From positions 1 through 64,000 of the forward strand of contig NZ_JAETWA010000010.1 in assembly GCF_016774335.1 (NCBI RefSeq): DNA of 64,000 nt, written 5' to 3'. A program made the translations under genes and the position numbers. The stretch comes from Luteimonas saliphila (GTDB lineage Bacteria > Pseudomonadota > Gammaproteobacteria > Xanthomonadales > Xanthomonadaceae). The notes under the pieces were generated by a model. It had not been told where the DNA came from. It did no database searches and was given only the letters and a program-made list of their open reading frames with translations. Every line of letters starts with the position of its first letter. The stretch's first letter is position 1. Positions 18,801 through 26,840 of this stretch are shown one piece after another.

Positions 18801-18969
18801 GGGCGCCAATGCGCGCCACGCGATCGGCACCGGCGTGATCGGCGGCATGCTGTTCGCCACCTTCCTGGGCCTGTTGCTGATCCCGGTGTTCTTCGTCGCC
18901 GTACGCAGGATGCTGGGCGACAGGATGGACGAACCGGCGACGCAGGCGTCGTCGCCGCCACCGAGCTGA
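15817..18969 (+). CDS. RND multidrug efflux inner-membrane transporter (HAE1), system 2
   Basis: A pump of 1,050 residues, AcrB/MexB-like. It starts MPRFFIHHPVFAWVVAILIS, has YPGADAQTAEQAVTQVIEQ in the first porter loop, and TM4 GIVVDDAIIVIENVERIM with the proton-relay aspartates. It is closer to classical AcrB than the system 1 pump, as judged by the full set of AcrB-like motifs. It is co-transcribed with the lipoprotein adaptor. No outer membrane factor gene follows; the next gene is convergent agaK. Confidence 0.94.
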   Translation: MPRFFIHHPVFAWVVAILISLSGVISLLNMGVESYPNVAPPQVTISATYPGADAQTAEQAVTQVIEQQLTGIDNLLYFSASSSSSGGVSITLTFESGTDPDIAQVQVQNKVSLATARLPTEVIQQGVVVAKANSGFLMVVGLRSVDASMDRNALNDMIASRILEPLARVPGVGNTQHFGSSYAMNIWLDPEKLQGYGMSASQALAAVRGQNAQFAAGSIGADPAPEGQGFTATVAAEGRFSTPEQFRNIILRSDAEGAVVRLGDVARVEVGAQGYGFDAKFDGKPVGAVAVTLQPGANALAVAEAVTARMDELQATFPTGVEWFTPFDTTTFVRISIQEVVVTLVEAVVLVFLVMLLFLQNLRATIIPTLVIPVALLGTFLGLGMIGFTVNQLTLFAMVLAIGIVVDDAIIVIENVERIMAEEHLPAREATEKAMGQITGAVVAITVVLAAVFIPSALQGGASGEIYKQFAITIAMAMGFSAFLALGFTPALCASFLKQHDPDAVRKQNVVYRTFNRYYDRISRTYVGHIASAVKHAPRWMMVFAAITVVCALLFTRLPGSFVPEEDQGYAMAIVQLPPGSSLQRTQAVFEDVRTAMESIDGYQGMMQIAGFSFVGQGENVGMAFIRLDHWDDRDVTVPEFIQRANGALQGIKEAQIFVVNLPTIRGLGQFGGFDMYLQDRAGLGREALGAARDTLVASAAQQPELLSAVRPNTLQDAPQLKLEVDRAQAQAMGLSVGDVYSAIQLMLAPVYVNDYFSEGRVKRVIMRADAQFRSGPESFSRFYTPSALETVDGNPAMVPLSNVVSTRWQMNAPALTRYNGYSAVNINGSPAPGRSSGEAMAAMEDIVADELPTGIGYDWTGLSYQEIIAGNTATLLLVLSVLVVFLCLAALYESWSIPVSVLLVVPLGLLGAVLFTMMRGLSNDIFFKIGLVTVIGLAAKNAILIVEFAVLERTQGKTLRESVIEAARLRFRPILMTSFAFIMGVVPMAISTGAGANARHAIGTGVIGGMLFATFLGLLLIPVFFVAVRRMLGDRMDEPATQASSPPPS

Positions 18970-19083
18970 GGGCGGGGGATGCGCGCCATCGTCGTCCACT
19001 GGTGGGCCTGGCCGGGGCAGCGTCCCGGGTCCCTGCCGGCGCGGGCACGACGACGTCGGGCGCTGCCGTGCTTCCCGCCGCGA

Positions 19084-20046
19084 CTATGCGGCGGACGTCG
19101 GCGATGCCGGGCGTGCGTGCGCGAGGCGCATTGCGTACAGCGCGGCGCCCAGGTGCGGCGAATGCAGCGGCTGGTGCGGCTCGAACGCGGGATCGAGCGC
19201 CTGCAGGGCGCCGGTAAATGGCGCCAGCAGCAGCTCCCCGGCGCTGAAGGCGCCGCCGGACCAGGACACCGGGACGCGCTCGCCGTCCTCGAATGCCAGG
19301 GCGATGCGCAATGCGGCGGCGATCCGCGCCAGTTCGTCGCCAGCCCGGCGGAAGATGTCCATCGCCGCCTCGTCGCCCTGGCGTGCGGCGTCGGCCACCA
19401 GCGGCGAGAGCTGCGCGATGTCGCCGCGCGGTAGTGCCGCATCGCCGTAGACGCGGGCGCACAGGTCGAGGTCGTTCCGCAGGTGCAGGTGTCCGCGCAG
19501 CAGGGCATGCAGCGGCCCCTTCGGCAGCCGGCCGTCGCTCATGCGCGAGAACGCGTTCATCCCCTGCACGGCGATCCAGTAGGCCGACCCTTCGTCCGAG
19601 AACGCTTCGCCCCAGCCGCCCGCGCGCGCGGCCACGCCCTGGCGTTGGCCGTACCCGATCGAGCCGGTGCCGGCGACGATGTTGACGCCGTCGCCGCAGG
19701 CGAACGAGCCGGCCCAGCCGCAGACCATGTCGTTGTCGCAGTGGTAGCGGTCGTGGCCGAGGATCGCGCGCGGCAGCGCGTCGAGCAGGGGGGTGACGCG
19801 GCTGTCCTCGCCATGGGCGGGCAGTCCGAAGAAGGCGTGGCCGATGGCGTCGCGATGCGCGCCGGCGGTCGCCAGCAGCTCGTCGATGCCGTCCGCGAGC
19901 GTGGCGCGGACGCCCTCGAGGCCGACCTGCGGGTGGTAGGTGGTCGCGCGTTGGCTCTCCGCGAGCAGGCGTGCGTTGCCGTCGACCAGGACGAAACGGG
20001 TCTTGGTGCCACCGCCGTCCACGCCCAGGTAGCAGGTTGCCGCCAT
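19084..20046 (-). CDS. agaK: Probable N-acetylhexosamine (GalNAc) kinase, BadF/BadG family
   Basis: An ATP-dependent sugar kinase of 320 residues in the BadF/BadG/BcrA/BcrD ATPase fold. Phosphate-1 motif YLGVDGGGTKTRFVLVD opens the protein, and NIVAGTGSIGYGQ is the phosphate-2/adenosine region. GWGEAFSDEGSAYW is the loop typical of N-acetylglucosamine kinases of this family. Next to agaS and agaZ, phosphorylation of N-acetylgalactosamine at C6 is the likely role; a GlcNAc kinase is the alternative. It is the last gene of the operon, and its ATG overlaps the agaS stop by one base. Confidence 0.82.
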   Translation of the reverse strand: MAATCYLGVDGGGTKTRFVLVDGNARLLAESQRATTYHPQVGLEGVRATLADGIDELLATAGAHRDAIGHAFFGLPAHGEDSRVTPLLDALPRAILGHDRYHCDNDMVCGWAGSFACGDGVNIVAGTGSIGYGQRQGVAARAGGWGEAFSDEGSAYWIAVQGMNAFSRMSDGRLPKGPLHALLRGHLHLRNDLDLCARVYGDAALPRGDIAQLSPLVADAARQGDEAAMDIFRRAGDELARIAAALRIALAFEDGERVPVSWSGGAFSAGELLLAPFTGALQALDPAFEPHQPLHSPHLGAALYAMRLAHARPASPTSAA

Positions 20047-21206
20047 CAGTCCGCCAACGGGTGGATGCGCACGCCCTGCACCACGCGGTTCACCGTTCCC
20101 TGCACGTTGGGATTGTCGGGCGACAGGCCGAGCGCACGCGACGCGAAGAAGGCGTACAGCTGCGCGACCGCGACGTAGGGCCAGAGCAGCTCGACGTCCT
20201 GCGCCGCGGCCATGCCGGGCACCGCCAGCGTGTCGCGCGCCGCCAGCGGGCGCGGATGCGCGGTGACCTCGATCACGCGCGCGGCGCAGCCATCCTGGCG
20301 CAGTTCGTCGATCAGGTCCTGGTCGTAGCGGCGCGTGGTCGCGTCGCCGGACACGAACACCATCACCAGAGTGCGGTCGGTGACGAAGGTCTTCGGCCCG
20401 TGCCGGAACCCGAGCGGGGAATCGAAGCAGGTGGCGACCGCACCGTTGCTGAGCTCGCCTAGTTTCAGGCATGCCTCCCGGGCCAGGCCCTGGAACGGTC
20501 CGCTGCCGAGGTAGGCGACGCGGTCGAAGCCGCGCAGCGCGAGTTCCTGCAACGCCGGCCGGGCATCCGCGATGACGCGGGCCGTGGCATCGGCGACCAC
20601 CGCGATGCGCTGGTCCAGCGCATCGATCCCCGCCAGCGCGGCGAGCGTGGCGTACATCATGCAGCTGAAACTCGAGGTCATCGCGAAGCTCGCGTCGTGC
20701 GTCTCCTCCGGCAACTGCAGGGTCATCGCCTGCCGCGCGGCGATGCGGCCGAGCGCGCCGTCGGGGTTGCAGGTGACCAGCAGGTGGCGCACGCCGGGCA
20801 CCAGGGTCTCGGCCAGTTCGACCGCGGCCAGGCTTTCCGGGCTGTTGCCCGAGCGTCCGAACGAGACCAGCAGCAGCGGCTGGTGCGGATCGAGGTACAG
20901 GCGCGGGCAGCTGACGATGTCGGTGGTCGGCACGGCATCCACGCGCGCGGCCAGCTGCCGATCGAGCAGGGGCGCCAGGCACTGGCCGATGTAGGCGGAA
21001 GTCCCGGCCCCGGTGAGGATGATGCGCGCGGCCGGATCGTGGGCGATCGGTCCGACGAAGGCCTCGATCCGTTCGCGCAGCTGAGCGAGCAATGCGTGCG
21101 TGCGCGCGAGCATGCGCGGCTGCTGCTCGATCTCGCGTGCGGTGTGCAGCGCGCCCGACGCGGCGAGCTCCGCCTCGGGAACGCCCAGGTATTCAGCGGT
21201 GGTCAT
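20046..21206 (-). CDS. agaS: AgaS-like SIS-domain sugar isomerase/deaminase
   Basis: A double-SIS-domain protein of about 386 residues. Sugar-phosphate motifs ILTGAGTSAYIGQ and LVSFGRSGNSPESLA mark the first SIS domain; LGSGPFQGLAREACLKLGEL is in the second. AgaS of E. coli acts as galactosamine-6-phosphate deaminase/isomerase giving tagatose-6-phosphate, and the neighbours agaZ and agaK support the same role. The ATG at 21206 (MTTAEYLGVPEAELAASG) leaves a 14-base overlap with agaZ. An alternative start at 21236 adds 10 residues and would overlap by 44 bases. Confidence 0.87.
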   Translation of the reverse strand: MTTAEYLGVPEAELAASGALHTAREIEQQPRMLARTHALLAQLRERIEAFVGPIAHDPAARIILTGAGTSAYIGQCLAPLLDRQLAARVDAVPTTDIVSCPRLYLDPHQPLLLVSFGRSGNSPESLAAVELAETLVPGVRHLLVTCNPDGALGRIAARQAMTLQLPEETHDASFAMTSSFSCMMYATLAALAGIDALDQRIAVVADATARVIADARPALQELALRGFDRVAYLGSGPFQGLAREACLKLGELSNGAVATCFDSPLGFRHGPKTFVTDRTLVMVFVSGDATTRRYDQDLIDELRQDGCAARVIEVTAHPRPLAARDTLAVPGMAAAQDVELLWPYVAVAQLYAFFASRALGLSPDNPNVQGTVNRVVQGVRIHPLAD

Positions 21207-22485
21207 GGCGGGGATGGCATGCACGGTGGTAATCATCGAGGACGGTGGCGACGTGCGCCATGACGAGGGAGTGCGGATCGCGGGTCGCCCGTCCCTCGCG
21301 CATGGCGCGCAGGGCGTGGGGCAGATGCTGGCTGAGCAGGGGCAGCGGCGGCGGCCGGTCGCGCAGGTTGGCGAACAGGCGCCGGCGGGCGTGCTCGATC
21401 ACGGGATCGGGCCAGTAGTAGCGGATACGGTCGCTCAGGCTGTACGACAGGTCGAGCTCGAGCTGGGTGCCGTGCGCGTGGTAATACCGCTGCCAGTGCG
21501 CGGGCTGCTCGTGCATGCGCGCAAGCGCGAGTTCGCGCAGGTTGGCGCGCGCGTCGGATTCGATCGTCTCGCGTTCGATCGCATCGAGCGCCCACAGCGC
21601 CTCGCGCAGCGCGAACGTCAGACCGGGGCCGACCTTGAGGATGGCGAAGTGGTCGCGTACCAGCGCGTGCAGCGCACCGGCGGTCTGGTAGTCGGTGGAA
21701 TGCGCCTCGAACACCATGCCCGGCACGCCGACGATCGCCTCGCTGAGCGCACGCGCCGCGTCGGGACAGTAGTCGACGACCTCGTGGTGGTCGAATTCCA
21801 CGCCGGGCTGCACGACCGAGGCGATGACCCGCGTCCATGCCGACGCCAGCCCCGCAGCGGCGAAGGCGCGGCGGTGCGCTTCGATCGTGGCCAGGGCCGC
21901 CTGCGGGGTGGTGGGTTCCAGGCCTTCGATCGCCTCGGTGGCCCCGCCCGGTACCGGCACTTCGGTCCCGATGACGTAGGCCGGCGGTTCGCCGCCGACG
22001 CGCGCATGCGCGGCTTCCGCCGCAATGCACAGGCGCACCGCGCGTTCGACGACCACCGGTTCCGGCAGCGGCACCGGGTCGCCGGCGCAGGCCATCGAGC
22101 AGTCGAGGTGGATCTTGCGGAATCCCGCTGCGACGTAGGCATCGACCATCGCTTCGGCCTTGTCCATCGCCGCGGCGGCATCGAGCGCGGTCCACGGGTT
22201 GGGGCCGAGATGGTCGCCGCCGAGCGCGATGCGCGCCGGATCGAAGCCGACGTCGGCCGCGATCGCGTGGACGAAGCGCACGAAGTCCGCAGGCGTCATG
22301 CCGGTGTAGCCGCCGTCCTGGTTGACCTGGTTGCAGGTCGCCTCGAACAGCACCACCGGTGCCCCGACCCGCAGCGCATGGCGCAGCGCGGCCTCGATGA
22401 CGATCGGGTGGGCGGAACAGACTGAGGTGATGCCCACGGCATCGCCGCGCTTGTGCCGTTCGATCAGGTCGAGCATGACGCGCAT
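21193..22485 (-). CDS. agaZ: D-tagatose-1,6-bisphosphate aldolase subunit GatZ/KbaZ-like (AgaZ)
   Basis: A TIM-barrel protein of 430 residues of the GatZ/KbaZ/AgaZ family. Family signatures are FEATCNQVNQDGGYTGMTP, IALGGDHLGPNPW and FRKIHLDCSMACAGDP. In E. coli it is the non-catalytic partner of the KbaY/GatY aldolase; some comparative studies instead propose tagatose-6-phosphate kinase activity for AgaZ. No gatY/kbaY-like class II aldolase and no pfkB-like kinase gene is in the window, so the assignment between these two roles stays open. The upstream DMT transporter gene ends 16 bases before its start. Confidence 0.88.
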   Translation of the reverse strand: MRVMLDLIERHKRGDAVGITSVCSAHPIVIEAALRHALRVGAPVVLFEATCNQVNQDGGYTGMTPADFVRFVHAIAADVGFDPARIALGGDHLGPNPWTALDAAAAMDKAEAMVDAYVAAGFRKIHLDCSMACAGDPVPLPEPVVVERAVRLCIAAEAAHARVGGEPPAYVIGTEVPVPGGATEAIEGLEPTTPQAALATIEAHRRAFAAAGLASAWTRVIASVVQPGVEFDHHEVVDYCPDAARALSEAIVGVPGMVFEAHSTDYQTAGALHALVRDHFAILKVGPGLTFALREALWALDAIERETIESDARANLRELALARMHEQPAHWQRYYHAHGTQLELDLSYSLSDRIRYYWPDPVIEHARRRLFANLRDRPPPLPLLSQHLPHALRAMREGRATRDPHSLVMAHVATVLDDYHRACHPRHDHR

Positions 22486-22501
22486 TGCATCCGACTCCGT
22501 G

Positions 22502-23410
22502 TCAGGGCGCCCGCGGCGCCGGGGCGTCGTGCTCGGGCTGCAGCACCAGCAGCAGCGAAGCCACCAGCGCCAGCGCGAGGCCGACCATCTTCAGCGGGCC
22601 GGGCACCACGCCGGCGATCAGCAGCGACAGCGCCGCGGTGACCAGTGGCGCGCCGGCGTTGGTCAGCGGCGCGACCACGATGGCCTTGCCGTAGCGGAAG
22701 GCGTAGACCAGCATCAGCGCGCCGACCGCGTTGAGGATCTGGATCGCGGCGGCCATCCACGGCCCGTCGAGGCCGAGGTTAAGCGGTTGCGTCCAATCGG
22801 TCATGCCCCACGCCACGGGGATCAGCAGCAGCGCCCCGAGCATCATGTAGAAGAAGATGCTCTCCGCGCTGACGGTGTTGTTGGCCAGTTTCATGAAGTA
22901 GGCCTGCACGCCCCAGGCCAGCATGATCAGCAGCGCCAGCGGGAACCAGCCCAGTCCCTGCGCGCCGCCGCCGAACGACAGGTCGAGCATCGGCAGCGCC
23001 ACCAGCGCCAGCGCGATGCCGAGCGCGCCGAGCCGGCCGGTACGCTCGCGCAGCAGCAGGAACGACAATGCGATCGTCACCACCGGCGACAGCGAGATCA
23101 CCGGGAAGATGAAATAGGCGGGCCCGGTGGTGAGCGCCTTGAACAGCACCATCTGCCCGCCCGCGCCCAGCAGGCCGATCGCCATGCCGTAGCCGATGGC
23201 GCCGGGCGTGCGGTCCAGCGACCAGCCCGCGCGCCACAGCACGAACAGGGCCGGCGGGATCATCGTCAGCGCCCACACGCAGTACACCAGCGTGTCCGGA
23301 AAGCCGTGCTGCGAGGACAGTCCCGCCAGCGCGCCCCAGACGCCCCACAGCAGGACCGTCACCAGCGCGTACGCGAGCCACGGGCGTCCGCTGCGCATCG
23401 CGGCGCTCAT
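22502..23410 (-). CDS. EamA/DMT-family transporter
   Basis: A ten-helix permease of 302 residues in the drug/metabolite transporter superfamily (two EamA repeats). Helix 1 is WLAYALVTVLLWGVWGALAG, and repeat 2 starts near LALLIMLAWGVQAYFMKLA. Its start overlaps the stop of the upstream glycosidase gene by ATGA (23407-23410). Its place inside the amino-sugar operon suggests it carries the released sugar across the inner membrane, in place of the MFS or PTS permeases usual for GalNAc. The DMT fold is also used for sugar uptake in rhamnose and glucose transporters, so this is plausible but unproven. Confidence 0.85.
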   Translation of the reverse strand: MSAAMRSGRPWLAYALVTVLLWGVWGALAGLSSQHGFPDTLVYCVWALTMIPPALFVLWRAGWSLDRTPGAIGYGMAIGLLGAGGQMVLFKALTTGPAYFIFPVISLSPVVTIALSFLLLRERTGRLGALGIALALVALPMLDLSFGGGAQGLGWFPLALLIMLAWGVQAYFMKLANNTVSAESIFFYMMLGALLLIPVAWGMTDWTQPLNLGLDGPWMAAAIQILNAVGALMLVYAFRYGKAIVVAPLTNAGAPLVTAALSLLIAGVVPGPLKMVGLALALVASLLLVLQPEHDAPAPRAP

Positions 23411-25500
23411 GCGTTGCCGCCTTCGGGCAGCGCCTGCAGCAGCAGGAAGCCTTCGAAGGCGGCATCCAGCGTGCTGGCGCGCGAATCGACGACCCCGAGT
23501 TCGCGATCGTGGAACAGGTCGCGCACGCGCCAGCGGCCCTTGCCGAGGCCGCGCAGCTGCAGCGGGCCGTTCCAGGCATCGGCATAGAACGCGTAGTACA
23601 TCGCCCCGTCCTTGGCGATCGCGTGCGCCTCGGGCCTGTCGAAGCCGATGTCGTACAGCGCGCCCAGGTATTCGCCCCTGGGCAGCATGTGCTGCCTGTA
23701 GAGGTCGATCCACCTGCGCCACAGCGCTTCCTTCTCCGGCGTCAGCACGAAGCCGCCTGGCGGCAGCGGGCCGGGGTTCGGGCGGTCGGTGTCGCGCGGC
23801 CAGGTGAACTTGGTCGAGATCACCGCACCGATGCCGACGCTGCTGGCGAAATCCTGGCCGCCGGTGCTGAGTTCGACATGGTCGCCCGCGTAGCTGCTGC
23901 CGCGGCCGATCAGCGCCTTGATGGTCTTGCCCTTGTGCCGGACCTGCCAGGACGACAGCGGATCGGACGACGGGAACTGGTCGGTGGCCGGCAGGTTGTG
24001 GAACGCGAACGCGGTGCCGCAGGGACACAGTTCCACCACGGCCTGCGGGTTCGCCGCGCGCGCGGCGGCGTGGATCGCGTTCCAGAAATCGGGCAGCTTC
24101 TCGCACGACTCGTTGGGATGCGCGTGGGCGTGCGCCGGGTTGTGGCAGGGCGCGACGGCGTTGAGGTGCTGGCCGTCGAGCTTGAGGCCCTCGAAGCCCC
24201 ATTCGCCGATCGCCTTCTTCACGAAGGCGACGTAGTAGTCGATGGTCTTGCGGTAGGCGGGACACTGGGTCAGCGCATTCCACCAGCTGACCTTCTGGAA
24301 GCTGCCGTACTCGTCGAGCAGCAGCATGTCCGGATGCTGGTGCAGCACGTCGCTGCCCGGGTCGGCCGCCAGCGGCGCCAGCCACAGGCGCGGGCGCATG
24401 CCCTGTGCGCGCACCGCGTCGGTGAAGGCGCGCATGTCGGCGTCGCCGCGCGGGAACTTGCGCAGGTCGATCGCCCAGTCGCCCTCGTTGGTCTGCCAGC
24501 CGTCGTCGAGCACGGCCCATTCGAAGCCGAGTTCGCGCGCCTTGGGCAGGGTGGCGAGCACCTGCTGCGTGGTGAAGTCGCGCTCGTAGCCCCAGGCGCA
24601 CCAGATCGGCGCGAAGGCGGATTCGGGCACTTCGCGCGAGGCGATGCCCTGGTCGCGCATGAAGCGCCGGTAGAGCTCGAGCGGCACGAAGAAGTCGCCG
24701 GTGTGTACGCACAGCAGGGTGCGCTGCGTCGTCAGCGATTCGCCGGGGCCGAGCGTGGTGGCATGCGCCCCTTCGATCGCGATGCTGGCGCCGCCGGCGG
24801 TCCTGCGCACCGGCATGTCCAGCAGCTTCGGCACGATCTCGACATGGCCGACGGCGAGACCGCCGTCGCGGCGCCAGAGGTTGGCCACCGGCGTGCCGCC
24901 GCCGTAGTCCGACGCGTCCATCGCCAGGGTGTTGCGCTGGTTGAAGCCCTCGTCCACCGGCTGCACCCAGTCGCGGCGGTCTTCGTGGGTGGCGCCGGAG
25001 AAGCTCCAGAACCCGCCCGGCGCCTCGGCTAGTTCATGCGCGCCATTGCGCCAGCCGGCGACCGCGAGCGGCGCATCGCCGGTGTTGCGGTAGCTGGCGA
25101 CCACGATCGCCATGCCCGGATAGCGTTCGAAGAACGCAACCTCGACGGTCTTTTCGATGCCCTGGGCGGAACGGCCGCGGACGACGTGCCTGCGCCCGGC
25201 GCCGTGGCGCGCGTCGGCGACCGGTTCGGTGCGCTCGTCGACGAATGCGCACGCATCGATCGCGCCGCCCTCGGGCAGCAGCAGGCTTTCGCTGGCCTGG
25301 AACGGCGTCATCGGGTCGCCGGCGCGGGCGATCGACGTATGCAGGTTGGCGTCGAAGGCGATCGCGAGCACGTCGTCGTGCGCCACCGCGCGTGCCGGGC
25401 GGGAGGTCCCGGCACGCGCGGCGGACGCCCAGGGAAGCGCGGCAAGCGCGGCAGTACCCGAAGCGAGCTTCAGGACGGTTCGGCGTCCAATAGGCGGCAT
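23407..25500 (-). CDS. Exported GH36-like alpha-galactosidase / alpha-N-acetylgalactosaminidase
   Basis: A secreted glycosidase of 697 residues. The N-terminus PIGRRTVLKLASGTAALAALP is a twin-arginine signal, so it is probably exported folded. A beta-sandwich N-domain is followed by a TIM barrel with FEWAVLDDGWQTNEGDW, GLKLDGQHL (predicted nucleophile D about 442) and ELCPCGTAF, where GH36 enzymes have a cysteine-containing acid/base segment. Melibiase-type GH36 enzymes more often show a KWD-type nucleophile motif, so this is a divergent branch. Given agaK, agaS and agaZ downstream, the substrate may carry alpha-linked GalNAc. The start at 25500 keeps the Tat signal terminal; 25530 is an alternative. 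It is the first gene of the operon. Confidence 0.8.
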   Translation of the reverse strand: MPPIGRRTVLKLASGTAALAALPWASAARAGTSRPARAVAHDDVLAIAFDANLHTSIARAGDPMTPFQASESLLLPEGGAIDACAFVDERTEPVADARHGAGRRHVVRGRSAQGIEKTVEVAFFERYPGMAIVVASYRNTGDAPLAVAGWRNGAHELAEAPGGFWSFSGATHEDRRDWVQPVDEGFNQRNTLAMDASDYGGGTPVANLWRRDGGLAVGHVEIVPKLLDMPVRRTAGGASIAIEGAHATTLGPGESLTTQRTLLCVHTGDFFVPLELYRRFMRDQGIASREVPESAFAPIWCAWGYERDFTTQQVLATLPKARELGFEWAVLDDGWQTNEGDWAIDLRKFPRGDADMRAFTDAVRAQGMRPRLWLAPLAADPGSDVLHQHPDMLLLDEYGSFQKVSWWNALTQCPAYRKTIDYYVAFVKKAIGEWGFEGLKLDGQHLNAVAPCHNPAHAHAHPNESCEKLPDFWNAIHAAARAANPQAVVELCPCGTAFAFHNLPATDQFPSSDPLSSWQVRHKGKTIKALIGRGSSYAGDHVELSTGGQDFASSVGIGAVISTKFTWPRDTDRPNPGPLPPGGFVLTPEKEALWRRWIDLYRQHMLPRGEYLGALYDIGFDRPEAHAIAKDGAMYYAFYADAWNGPLQLRGLGKGRWRVRDLFHDRELGVVDSRASTLDAAFEGFLLLQALPEGGNA

Positions 25501-25553
25501 GGCGGGCGGTCCGAAGGAGTGCGCGGGCATTCTGCGGGAGCGAGGCAGTGGAT

Positions 25554-25600
25554 GCAACAATTTTGTTGCGATATGTTGTATATAAGTTTCGTTACATTAC
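25554..25600. promoter_or_regulatory. Operator region between glycosidase operon and amidohydrolase gene
   Basis: An AT-rich island between divergent genes. A perfect inverted repeat GCAACAA-TT-TTGTTGC lies at 25554-25569. TTTCGTTACATTAC (25587-25600) fits the E. coli AgaR core pattern TTTCRTTTYRTTTY at 12 of 14 positions by my count. Either could bind the AgaR-like repressor encoded nearby. Confidence 0.55.
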
Positions 25601-25612
25601 AGGCCGACCCCG

Positions 25613-26737
25613 ATGCGCCTCTCCTCCCTGCTTTGCGTTGCCCTGTCGCTGGCCATGCTCGTCGCCTGCGGCGAACCCGCCGCACCTGCCGCGGCGCCTG
25701 CGGCGGCCGCCGACGAAGCGGCCTATTCGATGGCGGATTTCGCGCGCGTGCCGAAGTTCGATGCGCACGTCCATGCCAACGTCGTCGAGCGCGCCTTCCT
25801 CGAGCAGGCGCGGGCGGACGGTTTCGAGCTGTTGTCGATCAACGTCGACTACCCCGATTTCCCGACGATCGCCCGGCAGCGCGCGGCGGCGCTCGAACTG
25901 GCGCAGGCGGAACCGCTGCGTTTCCACTGGGCGACGACCTTGTCGATGCAGGACTTCGGCGCGCCCGGCTGGGCGGCTGCCGTCGGCGCCGACATCGGCG
26001 AAGCGGTGGAGCAGGGTGCGGTCGCGGTGAAGATCTGGAAGAACGTCGGCATGATCGAGAAGGACGCCGACGGCGCGCTGATCATGCTCGACCATCCCGC
26101 GCTTGCGCCGGTGGCCGAGCGTATCCGCGCGCTGGACGTGGCGCTCATCGGCCACCAGGGCGAGCCGCACAACTGCTGGTTGCCGCTGGAGCAGATGACC
26201 ACCAGCAACGACCGCGAGTACTTCCGCAACCATCCGCAGTACCACATGTACCTGCATCCGGAGCAGCCCTCCTACGAGGACCAGATGGCGGTGCGCGACC
26301 GTTTCCTCGCCGCGCATCCGGGCCTGCGTTTCGTCGGCGCGCACATGGCCAGCCTGGAGTACGACGTGGACCGGCTGGGCGCCTTCCTCGACCGATTCCC
26401 CCACGCGACGGTCGATCTCGCGGCGCGCATGAGCCAGGTGCAGTACCAGTCCGTGCGCGATCGCGAGCGGGTGCGCGACTTCTTCATCCGTCACCAGGAC
26501 CGGATCCTCTACGGCACCGATCTGACCCAGGGTCCGGATTCGGATCCGGACGAGTTCCGGCGCACCGCGCACGCCGTATGGACCTCCGACTGGCGCTACC
26601 TGGCGACCGGGGAAACGCAGCGCGTGGACATGATCGACGCGGACGTGCCGGGTCTGTCGCTGCCGCGCGCGGTGATCGACAAGATCTACTACCGCAACGC
26701 CAGGCGCGTGTACGTGCGGGGCGGGAACGGCGATTGA
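25613..26737 (+). CDS. Amidohydrolase-family (TIM-barrel) lipoprotein
   Basis: An exported protein of 374 residues. The signal ends in LVACG (lipobox), followed by an alanine/proline linker. The catalytic domain is of the amidohydrolase-2 type: KFDAHVHANV is the first metal-binding motif, GHQGEPHNCW and FVGAHMASLEYD carry further histidines, and ILYGTDLTQG has the conserved aspartate. It is divergent from the glycosidase operon and convergent with agaR. An exported metal-dependent hydrolase beside an amino-sugar operon might deacylate or process extracytoplasmic sugars, but its substrate is unknown. It is not NagA-like. Confidence 0.82.
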   Translation: MRLSSLLCVALSLAMLVACGEPAAPAAAPAAAADEAAYSMADFARVPKFDAHVHANVVERAFLEQARADGFELLSINVDYPDFPTIARQRAAALELAQAEPLRFHWATTLSMQDFGAPGWAAAVGADIGEAVEQGAVAVKIWKNVGMIEKDADGALIMLDHPALAPVAERIRALDVALIGHQGEPHNCWLPLEQMTTSNDREYFRNHPQYHMYLHPEQPSYEDQMAVRDRFLAAHPGLRFVGAHMASLEYDVDRLGAFLDRFPHATVDLAARMSQVQYQSVRDRERVRDFFIRHQDRILYGTDLTQGPDSDPDEFRRTAHAVWTSDWRYLATGETQRVDMIDADVPGLSLPRAVIDKIYYRNARRVYVRGGNGD

Positions 26738-26794
26738 CGCCCCGCGGCATGCGCGACGGGCATCGACCGGGTCCGGATTCCAGCGCCACCGATT

Positions 26795-26818
26795 CCCGTC
26801 CCGCGTTCGCGGGTCGGG
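26795..26818. terminator. Hairpin between convergent amidohydrolase and agaR
   Basis: CCCG-T-CCCGCG-TT-CGCGGG-T-CGGG forms a nearly perfect stem in the 103-base gap between convergent genes. There is no T-tract on either side. Confidence 0.4.
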
Positions 26819-26840
26819 CGCGGGTCCTCCGGCGGCCCGC

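Noticed and set aside
12723-19217. Plus-strand open frame of 2,164 codons across the RND region
   Set aside because: It is antisense to the system 1 adaptor and tetR and out of frame with the system 2 adaptor and pump. Composition is Arg/Ala/Gly-rich without domains, typical of a shadow frame at high GC.
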